NCBI GenBank assembly: GCA_037447655.1 | Contig: JBBHKE010000914.1 | Span: forward strand, 14,357 to 48,199 | Reading direction: 5' to 3' | From: Zygnema cylindricum | Lineage: Eukaryota > Streptophyta > Zygnematophyceae > Zygnematales > Zygnemataceae | DNA length: 33,843 bases | Shown: positions 8,975 through 20,000 of the stretch, in pieces | How positions within the stretch are numbered: position 1 is the stretch's first letter | Layout: every line of letters begins with the position of its first letter | Position numbers and translations under genes: made by a program | The notes under the pieces: model-generated | Told to the model about the DNA's origin: nothing | Seen by the model: the letters and a program-made list of their open reading frames with translations, nothing else | The model's database searches: none

Positions 8975-10350
8975 TTTTGTTGCAGAGTTAGAAGATTAAT
9001 CCCAAATTTCCGCTCTTAGTGGAGTTTCTTACTGTAAGAAGCTTAAGTGTCATAGTCTAAAATTTGTAATATGTAGACTTGTAACTATAACTTGAAAATT
9101 GTAATGTAGGAAATATAGGAAATGTAGGAAATTGTAATTTACAGAAATTTAGCCTTTTGTCTTATTCCAGTCAGAAGGTTGTAGCATTTGGAGAATGTAT
9201 GTTATTCTCTTATCATAGTCTATAACAGTCTCTTGACTTTCCTCGTTTGGTTGAAGAGTCAAAGGACCCTTCAACGTCACGGACTCTTTTTGTCCAAAAG
9301 GTCGCTTTGGTCACAATCAATTTTGAAGTTTGGTTTTTTTTATTCTAAAAAACTATCTAATTCCCACTGCAAAAAGCGTCTTTTGTTTCTTGCTCTTGCA
9401 TTTACGTTCTTCCATATCAACTTTTATCCTTTAACATGTTTTGTTGTTCAACATGTGTTAGGCCTATCAATTTTCATTCGAAAACTCATGAAAATATTTA
9501 AATGCACATACTTTATTCGGTGGTGTTAAATCGAGCATCTATTGTATCAAGAAAAACTTTGGTCAATAATTATTGGTAGCAAAACCGAACCTTTTAACGC
9601 CACCTCCAAATTTTCTTTGCTCATTTGCAAGAAGGAGGCTTATTCTAGGCTGGTCCTCGCTCTTAAGGCATAGACTCTCCTGTTTTATGAGTACGAGAAC
9701 CAATCTTTGCTAAAAAAACTCTTACTTCGTCCTTAACTAATTCTTACCGCTCGCTTCCTACGCATCATCATCGAACCAAACATACCATCATCACAAAAAA
9801 CCTTAAAAAATCCTAAAAAACCCTAAAAAAACATACCGTCATCCTGCCCACTTCACTTGGGAATTCGTTGCCCCGGGCACTCCTAAGTTCCGTTGTTCTC
9901 CGAGTTCCTCTTAGCTACTCGTTTTCTTGGATAAAAGCCTCTTCTTGGTCTAAATTTGAGCTTCACCACACCTGTGCCAGTCCTCGCTTCTAACCAAGTG
10001 GGGGATTATTGGAATTGTTCTTTGTTAGAAAATTAAATGTTGTGGTCTAAAATTTTGCAATCCATGGGCTACTTGCATTATCTTGAATGTCGTTTCTTAG
10101 ATATTCTTTTATTTTGCTTTTGTTTTTTTTGGATGTGTTTTGATGGTCTACAAAGATCTCTTGACCTTACCTTTAAGGTCATGAATGCACTTGTGTCCCG
10201 AGAGGTCACTTGTGACTTTTTCTTTTGGTATTGATTTGTTTTTTTATTGAAGGACATTATCAAATTCCAAATAAAAAAAAAAAAAAACTGTTTTTTCTCT
10301 TACGTTTGCTTGGCTCCATATCTCTTTTCATCCGCTGTCACATCTTTTAA
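8975..10350 (+). mobile_element. Internally deleted copia element of the same family as the 4.45-6.5 kb copy
   Basis: 5' LTR-like sequence (about 8975-9440) shares words with the 3' LTR-like sequence (about 10007-10350), e.g. GTTAGAA.ATTAA, TCTAAAATTT and a CTCTTACGTTTGCTTGGCTCCATAT-like end. Between them are gag (9529-9680), an RNase H-end-like SKFELHHTCASPRF, and a polypurine AAGTGGGGGA at 9996-10005 directly before TATTGGAATTG, the usual copia LTR start (TGTTGGAATT) with one change. The rest of pol is missing. LTR boundaries are approximate. Confidence 0.6.
9529..9680 (+). pseudogene. Copia gag fragment, second copy
   Basis: Reads IEHLLYQEKLWSIIIGSKTE then PFNATSKFSLL before a stop, parallel to the 4755-4981 copy. 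The conserved W near the end of the 4.8-kb copy is lost here. Confidence 0.6.
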
Positions 10351-10605
10351 TTCAATCTCACTCTCTCATTTTCTCTCTCCCCCTCTCTCTTTCTCTCGTT
10401 CTTCCCCTCTCTCTCACCCTTTCTCGCCCTCTCTCACCCTCTTTTCTTTCTCTCTTGCTCTCTCTCTTTCCCTCTCAGTCTTTTCCCTTGTCACTCTCCT
10501 TTCCCCCCTCTCACCCTCTCTTCCTCTTTTTCTGTTTTTTGGTCTCCCTCTCCCTCGCCCCCTATCTATTCCTCCCAATTTCTCTGGCTCTTCTCCCCTT
10601 GCAAA
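10345..10605 (+). repeat. Pyrimidine (CT/CCT) tract
   Basis: About 260 bases of CTCTCTC/CCCTCTC units immediately after the 3' LTR-like end, opposite in strand sense to the purine tract before the element. Confidence 0.85.
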
Positions 10606-11009
10606 ATTAGAGGGATAGAACGAGGAAAGAATAGAGGGATTTATTTCACCAGAAAAAAGGCAGAAATATGTTTATGGAAAGAAAAAACAATACAAATATT
10701 TTGGTGATAACATTTTTAACCAAAGCGCTATTTAAGGAAACCAAGGTAGAGATAAATTTCACACGTGCCACATTATTTGTAAGTAATGCCGTAGAAGAGA
10801 TAGAAAGGAACAGAAAAGACAAAAATGCTTTTTTGTACTCGTGCTGGTACAAAGGATACAAAAGGAAAAATATAAATGAAATGGAAATGAATTAAGAAAG
10901 ATCTAGCCGCAGTAGAGTTAACTCCTATGTTAACTTTTAATCAATTTCTAAAAGCAGTTCATTTTTTTTGCTAACATTAATGTTTTTTTTTGTTTTTTGG
11001 GTTTTTTAG

Positions 11010-11078
11010 GGTCATCAGTTCAAATGAATTCACCGGCGGTTTTAATAGTTTCGGTGCTTTAAAATCTCTTCAGTATTT
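11010..11078 (+). CDS. LRR exon 1 (first seen)
   Basis: TTTTTTAG precedes; reads VISSNEFTGGFNSFGALKS plus LQYL, then TT|GTACGT. 69 bases. Upstream exons with the signal peptide were looked for back to 2.5 kb and not found. Confidence 0.7.
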
Positions 11079-14000
11079 GTACGTCATATTTTCATAAAAA
11101 GTAAATGAATAAATATTAGAAAGAGTTATCCAAACTGTTGTGAATCTTAAATTTTTAATTATTGTTATTTTAGTTAATTTCTACTCTTTTAGACATATTT
11201 TCTCATATTTTACTGTTTCAGTATCTGAAAAAATTTTAAACTCTGAAAATCGATACTTGTTCTTGAACCCTAAAAAAACCCAAAATTATTTCAGCTCTAA
11301 ACTATAAAGAAAGTGGAACAAATTACCGGAAGATTTTTTTTTCTTATTACATTATTGAAAAAAAAGCCATTTGGACAAACCTTATAGTAGCTATTGTCTT
11401 CTTCAATCGTTATTTTATTTTTATGCACGGTTTTTTTTTTCACTTTCCCAATTTTTGTTTTTCCATTCCGCTTATTTTGACAGAATTGCAGATAACAACA
11501 ACTTTTCGACGATATTTCATTTGGCGTTGAGTAATTTAACGAACCTGACAACTTTGTGAGTTATTTTTTTTATCCCTTCCTATTGTCCAATCCGTTATTT
11601 TTTTTTTCATGCTTTTTTTTTTTTTTCTTTTGGCATGGAGATTTCTAATGAACCGCCAAACGCTCCACTTTTTTTTAGTTATGACGAACTTATAAGTTGA
11701 GACTTGGTTATGTACTCCTGTTGGACTCAGGTTTTATTTTTATTTTTGTATCTTTTATCGTTTAACTATTTTCTTACTTGTTTTGGTTGCCATAGGACTT
11801 GTTCCGGTTGTGGACTTAAAGGATCCATTCCAAAAGAACTTAGCCAGCTAATGGGGCTTTCTAATTTGTAAGTTTTTTTTTCATTTTTCACTTTAACCCT
11901 GCTCCCCGCATTGTTTCTTTATTATTTTTTCTCCTTTTAACATAACTCTAACTTTCATTTTTTTTCTTTTTAAAACTTAAATCAACTTTTCTCTGTGCAC
12001 ACCTGCTCAATTCTTATCTGGAAACCGCAATTCGAAGATAGAAAAAAGATGACTTTTCCATCGCGGTTGTTGAAATAATCCAATAAATTAACAACAAAAA
12101 TTATGCACGGAGTAAATTTTTAAGGCCAGAAGACAATAAAACTATAAGCGATAATAAGTGTAGATTGCCTGAGTATTTCACTTCGGGGTAGCCTATTTGA
12201 CCCTTTGACTTACCAGATTTTGGCCTATGTATCATTATCCAAATTAGCCAAATAGTCTTTATAATGAAGGTATATGAGCCTAGTTTATGCCAAAAATATT
12301 TACGAACAATAAAATGTAAAGGTTTGGTTTTTCAGAAATTAAATATGAAAAACATTCAAAAACTGCATTTTTTGGACAATGACATTTTTCGGAGTGATGA
12401 CCACGTGAGATTCAGAAACCGAGTTTTTTTAGTTGGGCTTATCCTGCTTATAGACTAGCGAACAAAATTCAATCTATTTGGATTTATATTTCACTTTTTG
12501 TTTATAAGAAATGCTATGATAGCGTAGATTGGCCTTTAGTCGTTTTTTTTTTTTTTTTAATTCTTATAACTATGTAACATTGTTTTCATACTAAAAAATT
12601 ATTGTAATCTTGTCGTTGGTCATATCAGTTTCTGTTTTTGTCTTTCGTGGGGCGAATTTAATTATTTTTTTGGCGTTTTGGAATTTTATTGTGATTTTCT
12701 TTCGATGCCTACAACAAACAACTTATATCATGCAAACAAACTTAACAATTATATCACATTTATTTCAGTTTTATTATGAATATATTTGTGTTTCACCTTC
12801 TATTTTCCACTGCATTTTTGGTCCACCGGCTAGTCTATTCGATGTTTAAACTTTTGATGAATATGATTTCTTTGGCTAGCCCATTGTTTTTAAATTCGAG
12901 TGACCTTAAAAACACTCTTTTGCGATTCTTCTTTCCTTCCTTTATATCCATATGGGCTACCTGTTGCAAAGTTATGCAATAAAAGCGTTTCTTGTTTTAT
13001 TTCAGCCAAATATTATCATAATGTTTGTACGGGGTGTACGATAGAATACCGTACAGAAAGAACTGTACTGCCATGGCACTGGTGTATGTAACAATAAGTC
13101 TTCTAGCTGTCTCCGCAGCAACCTTAACCAACCGTCCAAAAACTTGAAGTAAAATCTGTATTAGAATAGTTGGTACAATTCGTTTTATGGTTTCAAACCT
13201 TTGATTCACCATGAGAAATAAGGTCTTAAACCTTGTATAACAACAAAGCTATTCATAATTTAGATATTTAGAGTCTTTAGAGGGAAAAATTTGCCTCCAG
13301 AAAACTGCTAGATCCCATTACTATCCTTTAGGTTATTTGGTGTTAACGTTTTCAAAAGGATACTGGACAATTTTTTCTTTTAAATTGAAAAGCCAAACCT
13401 CGATGATGAAAAGATCCTAAAAGTGTCCCGCATGGAAAATACTTTTGATGACTGACATTTTTAGCCTCAACTTTTCTTGTGTTATCACCTTTTGTAATAC
13501 TTGTTATTATTCTCTGTTTTTTTACTAGTTACTCTTTGTTGTTGCTGATGTGGATGTGGTTTGTCATCGTGGTTGTGGTCCTAGCCCTGGTCGTGGTGGT
13601 TGTTTTTTCGTGGTCATTGTTGTCGTCATTGTGGTTGTGGTCCTTATGGTCGTTGTCTTTCTCGTTGCGTTAGCTGTCGTTGGGGTTGTTGAGGTTGTTC
13701 TGGTGGTTGACATCATGTTGATGGTTGACGTTTGTCGTTTGTAATTGTGGGCATTGTCGTCGTGATGATTGCACTTGACGTTGTGGTTGTTGATGTTCTG
13801 ATTGTTGTTGTTGTGGTTGTGGGTATTGTCGTTGGTGGTTGTGGTCATTGTGGTCGTTGTGTGGTTGTTGTTGTTGTTGCCGATGTGGTTGTCGACATTG
13901 TGGTTGTATTCGTTGTGATGTTGTCCAAATGAGGTTTCCGGGAGGTTTTCAGGGATCTTTCAAGAAATGATTTAGTCAGAAACTTGCCCGATTTAGTAAA

Positions 14001-17000
14001 TACATACTATTTATACTATTTATATGTAAATGTGACTAGGCCCTTTTTTTTTCTTTTTTTTTTAAGAGGTTCTTATTTTTCAATTATTATTTTGAACTAA
14101 ATGTTCGTTTTTAGAGCATGCTTGGATAGATGTTAATTTAGGATAATAAATAACAATCCTAAAAATAATAAACTTTTTACTTATCTATAGTAGTTTGTAG
14201 GTAATTTATTATAAATCGTCATCATGTGTATCCACACTAGTAATGGTGGTAAGAGATAATTATTTCTTCTTTGTCCCCTTTTCAGAGATCTAAGTGACAA
14301 CAAGCTCACTGGGACGATCCCACAATCCATCGGAAACCTAAGTCTTTTTTATTTGTGAGTTTTTTGATAAGCGATAATCCTCAACTATTTAAACCTGTAA
14401 AAAAAAACTTGAAAAATCAAGTAAAGCCCTGAAATCTGCCATAAAAGATCATCCTTAAGGTAACCTTAAAGAATTCTAGAAGCATCCTTAAGATAACCCT
14501 AAAGGATTTTAAGTCATTAGAAAGTTACAATAAATTATGGTTTCTAAACTTCTGGTACTCCATTGTCCATTTCTTCTTGATGGATTAAGGACAAGTCACG
14601 AAAGACAAAGGTCTGATTAATTAGGAACTAAAAATGTTTACTCTTCCTTTGAGGAAATTTTTCTAGCACATTTGCTTTTCTCATTCTTATTAATTCATGT
14701 TTACTGTCAATATAGTCAATAAATACTCATTTATTGTTCATTTTGCACTTACCTTGAGGCCAATAATATCATATACAGGTGATGTTGAAATGGTCTCATA
14801 CGAATCTCAACGTAACATTCTTTAGATATTAAATTCTGGATATTTTAAGCGTTTGCCATTTTACAGTAGAAAATGGGCATTGGCCAATGGAGTTGAACGT
14901 TGAATACTGCTGGTACATTGGACATTGGCCAATGGCCTCTGAACATTGGACATTGAACATTGAACATGGAACATATTTTCTTTGTAGATTTTATATGACA
15001 GCAATGATGAAGCAGTTTCACAAAAATTTCTTATAAATTCTAACTTTTGTTTTTGTCTAACTCAAAATTATAAGCTTTTGACTGGGCTTGTTTGTCTTTC
15101 TGCAGGCTACTTCACAACAATATGCTCAGTGGAGTTGTCCCAAAAAGTATCTTTGACGGATATATTGAAACATTGTGAGATACCATAATTTTAAACACTG
15201 TCTTCCAAAATTGTAAATTATGGATTACGCCTTTGCTTCCCACTTTTGTTTGTACTAAATATGTTGTTTGAAGAATATATTTCGTCATAATCAACTTCCT
15301 TTTAGTTCACTTTCCTGAAACATATCTTTTTTTTTGCAAAATTCAATCAAATCCCTAACAAACCTTAGAAACTCTCAACAACCCTAAAATCAATAAGGTC
15401 TTAAAAACTCCTGAAACATGTACGCAGGTGGCTTCAAAATAACAATTCCTCCGAAGGAATTTTTTGGAATGATTACACTATAGATTTGTAAGTGTATTTT
15501 TTCCCCTGTGAATTTTGCATTCGTGTTTGTTCAGTTTCAATCTTTTTTCCAGCTAAGTGAAATCGAAATTAAAAATGGAGATACTATTTAGGATTTTGGT
15601 TCCTGACTTTCCCAAATTTTATTTGAAAGCCATATTTTTTTCTATGATTTCACCTAATAATACGATCAATACAGGACTATGTGAAATCAGAGTGGAAAAA
15701 AAGGAACAAACACAACAAACTGTTTCTTTTTTTNNNNNNNNNNGACTCTATAAAACCTTCCCTAGGAGGATCAGGTGTTGGCCTTGTTGAGGATACCGTT
15801 GGTTTTGTTCCTTTTATTTATAATTTGCTGTTTTCTATCTTTTTGTTTTTATTTTTCACTCAGGTAGTCGTTGAGAGTTGAATACTGAAACATTACTGAA
15901 TTTTTTCGCCTTGAAAACCGCCTAGTAACTTTTGGACGTACGGTTTTCTTTTATTGTCTTTTTTATATATATTTTTATTTTTTGCCCAACATGATATCCT
16001 TCCCGTTTTTTTTCTTTTGTCGTTTAATATTTATTTTCCTTGTTTTGGTTGCCATAGGAGTTGTTCCGGTTGTGGACTAGGAGGATCCCTTCCAAAATAT
16101 CTCAGCCAGCTAAAGTGGCTTTCTTATTTGTGAGTTTTTCTTTTCATTTTTCACTTTAACTCCGCCCCCCATAAATTTTTTAATGTTTTGCTCACTGTCA
16201 TTAACTTAACACTAAAGTTTTTTTTATTTATTTTTGCAACTTAAATCAACTTTTCTATATACACACATTCTCGATTTTGATGGAATCGACACTCAATCGT
16301 AATGTACTCACAAACAAACAAACAAACAAATAAACATACATACATATACTAACCGCTCATAATCCCAAGATTGAGAGAAGATGCATTCTCATGAAAGCAA
16401 AGTCATAGTATACAAATTCTTTACTTAGACGTTATCCTACATTGCTTACTGTGGTTGTGACCCTCTGGCTGCTATTGTTGTGGTTGTGGGTATTGTCGTT
16501 GGTGGTTGTGGTCATTGTGGTCGTTGTGTGGTTGTTGTTGTTGTTGTCGTTGTGATGTTGTTCAAATTTTGGTTGCTGACGTCGCTGTGGTGGTTGACGT
16601 CATGTTGATGGTTGACGTTTGTCGTTTGTGATTGGACGCATTGTGTCGTTTGTCGTCGTGATGATTGGAATTGACGTTGTGGTTGTTGACGATCTGATTG
16701 CTGTTGTTGTGGTTGTGGGTATTGTCGTTGGCGGTTGTCGTCATTGTTTCTCTAATAATTGCGGTCGTTTTCTTCGTTGTGGCCATTGTGGTCCCAATTT
16801 GTGATAGTGGTATTGTTGTGGCTGTGGTTGTTGTTGTTGTTGCCGATGTGGTTGTGGAAATTGTGGTTGTTCTATTTTTTGTTGTGATTTTGTTCAAATG
16901 GGGTTTTTGGGAGGTTTTCAGGAGTCTTTCAAAAAATAATTTCGTTGGAAACTTGCCCGATTTCGTAAATGTAAATGGGTTAGACACTTTGTATGTAAAC

Positions 17001-20000
17001 GTTACTGATTCCCTTTCTTTCATTTTTTTTATAGTGTGGTTTCTATTTTGCAATGTTTACCTTTCTTCTGAGGTTTTGTAATGTTATTGTTTTTTGTTTT
17101 TAGAGCATGCTTGGATCGATGTTCTTTCAGAGTATTTGGTTCTTTTTCAAGTTATGCATCAGGATTTTTTTTATTTTTTACCAAAAGCCTATAGTTGATA
17201 TTTTGGTTGTATTCTACACATATTCTTGTGGATTTTGACTATAATGTAGCAGTTTATTACAATCACAAATTAATTACAATAATTAATGATAATAAACAAT
17301 GACCCTAGAAAATATAACTTTTTTACTTAACTATAATAGTTTGCAGGTTATTTATTGTAAATTGTCATCATGTGCATCCACACTAATAATGGCGGTGGGA
17401 GATGATTTTTTTCGTTGTCCCCTTTTCAGAGATCTGAGTGACAACAAGCTCACTGGGACGATCCCAGAAACCATCGGAAACCGAAGTCTTTTTGATTTGT
17501 GAGTTTCTTGATAAGCAATAATCCTCAACTATGTAGACCTATAACAAGAAACTTGAAAAATTCACGTAGAGCCCTAATATCTGCTCTTAAAAATCATCCT
17601 TAAGATAACCCCAAAGAATTCTAAGTCATTTAGAAGTTCACAATGAAATACGGTTTCTAAACTTTTGGTACCCCATTGACCATTTTCTCTTGATAGATTA
17701 AGTACACTTCACAAAGGACGAAGAGCTGATGAACCAGGAACTTCTAGAAACGTTTAACCTTCCTTTGAGGAACATTTTTTAGCATATTTGGATTTATCAA
17801 TGTTATAAAATTATTAGTTACACTCTATTTGTTCGTTCTGGACTTACCTTGAGGCAATATTACCACATGAAGGTGATTCTGTAATGGTCTCACACGAATT
17901 TTACCGTAACATTATATTTTAGATATTGAATTCTGGATATAGAAAGTTTTATTTTAAGCAATTGTCATTTGATAGAATGGAGTTGAACATTGAATACTGC
18001 TGGTACATTGGACATTGGGCATTGGCCAATGGCCTCTGAACATTGGACAGTGAACATTGAATTTATTTTCTGTGTAGATTCCACATATCAGCAACGATAT
18101 GCCCAATGGCCTCTGAACATTGGACATTGAATTTTGAATATATTTTCTGTGTAGATTCCATATATCAGCAACGATGAAACGATTTCACAAAATCTTCTTA
18201 TAATTTTATCTTTTGTTTTTTTTCTTACTCAAAATTATAGGCTTTTGACTTGGCTGGTTTGTCTTTTTGCAGGCGACTTCACAACAATATGCTCAGTGGA
18301 ATTGTCCCAAAAAGTATTTTTGGCGGATATATTACAGTATTGTAAGATACAATAATTTTAAACATAGTATCCCGAAATTGTAAATTATGGATTACGATTT
18401 TGCTTCTCACTTTGTTTGTTACTAAATTCGTTGTTTGAAAAATATATTTCGTTATAATCAACTTACTTCAAAGTCAAATTCCTAAAACACATCCTTTATT
18501 TTGCAAAACTCAATAAAATCCCTAACAAACTCTAGAAACTCTCAACAACCCTAAAACCAATAAGTTCTTAAAAACTTGTGAAACATGTACACAAGTGGCT
18601 TCAAAATAAAAATTTCCTTGGAGAAATTTTTTGGAATGACTACTATATGAATTTGTACGTAGAAATTTTCACCTGTACATTTTTGCATTCATGTTTGTTC
18701 AGTGTCAAATTTCTTTCAAGCTAAATGAAATCGAAATTAAGAGTTATTATTTAGGATTTTGGTTTCTGACTTTCCCATATTTTATTTGAAAGCCATATTT
18801 TTTTCTATGATTGCACCTAATAATACGATCAATATAGAATGATGTGAAATCAGAGTGGAAAAAAAGGAACAAACGCAACAAACCGTTTTTCTTTTTTTTA
18901 ACTCTGAAATATGATGTTCTTTTGTTTTCATTTTTTTTATTTTAGGGATTTGAGCAATAACAAATTCACTGGAAGATTACCAAAAATCAACACTTCAAAC
19001 TGGGACCTGGGAATTAATGTGTGAGTTTTCGATTTTTTTTTTTTTTTTCTTAAAAAGAAAAATTATCACTACTTGAAACAGAACTGGTTATATGTTGCTT
19101 TTTAAACCCTCACCAGATGGCATCGATCACTATCATGATAGCAAATACTCGTTTTTAAATCTTTTGTCCCTTATTATTATTATTATTTTATTTTCCCTGT
19201 TTTTGAAGTCTTCTGGAACCTTATGGACACTTCATATATGGTACATTTCCCACTGTTGATTGCAATTATTTTTTGCTGTTTTTTTTCTGTTATTCGGAGC
19301 TTTAATTCTAAAATACCTATTTCACAGACCCAAGTAAGAGTAAGTAAACAGTCATTTTAGAATGGATGTTGGAGTTAGACTATGCATTTCATATCTATGG
19401 TTGGAAAATGATTTGAATTTAGTTTTTGAAAAAGGATGACACTGAGAAATATGTACATTTTGTGACTTACATTTAATTTTTGTTTGCTGTTTAGTTTTAT
19501 TTTACGAGGAATGACTTCTATACTCCAACCAAAATTGCAAAAAATTGATATTAACTTTGAATACTCTTGCACTTCAACTTAATATGGGCTAAAAGATTAT
19601 CCACGAAAAATAATTTTTATATATATAAATACATTATATATATATAATACATATATATAATATATATAGATATATATATATATACATATATATATGTATA
19701 AATCTGTGAAACGGTTACTTGAAACAATAAATTTTTGCATGTGTATATTATATTTAGAGCTCATCGAATAAAGCGCTTAACAGGGATAAAAATATAAAAT
19801 TTGGAGCACTAAACATCCAAATGATACACAATTCCTTATGCAGTTACCAGTGGTAGTTGTAAAAATTACAGATTTATAAGATCGTTTAAGAAAGCACTAC
19901 ATTCTTTTGAAGTTTTTTAAACAAATCTAATGAAAACTGGATGCCTAACACCATTTGTTTTTTCCTTTTTAAACATCATCGTTTGACCAAAAGACTACAA

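Larger units (their letters stand above)
11780..15733 (+). repeat. Tandem duplication, copy A (four LRR exons with introns)
   Basis: Exons 3-6 and their introns match 16040-18898 in order: CSGCG exon, GT-rich intron tract, TGTIP exon, CATTGG-rich intron, HNNMLSG exon, WLQN exon, then a long matching intron stretch (e.g. GAAAGCCATATTTTTTTCTA). It ends at the N gap. Confidence 0.8.
16040..18898 (+). repeat. Tandem duplication, copy B
   Basis: Same order as copy A. The first intron is ~1.1 kb shorter than in A; the third exon-intron pairs are nearly collinear. Introns remain alignable by eye, so the duplication is not very old. Confidence 0.8.

Noticed and set aside
12264-12458. Frame with IQKLHFLDNDIF resembling an LRR
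   Set aside because: Not bounded by AG and TT|GT like the true LRR exons, wrong spacing, and in the intron segment absent from the sister copy.
13479-13932. Valine-rich frames resembling membrane segments, and Asn/Thr-rich frames on the other strand
   Set aside because: Caused by GTN triplet repeats in an intron; the same tract recurs in the sister intron at 16.45-16.89 kb.
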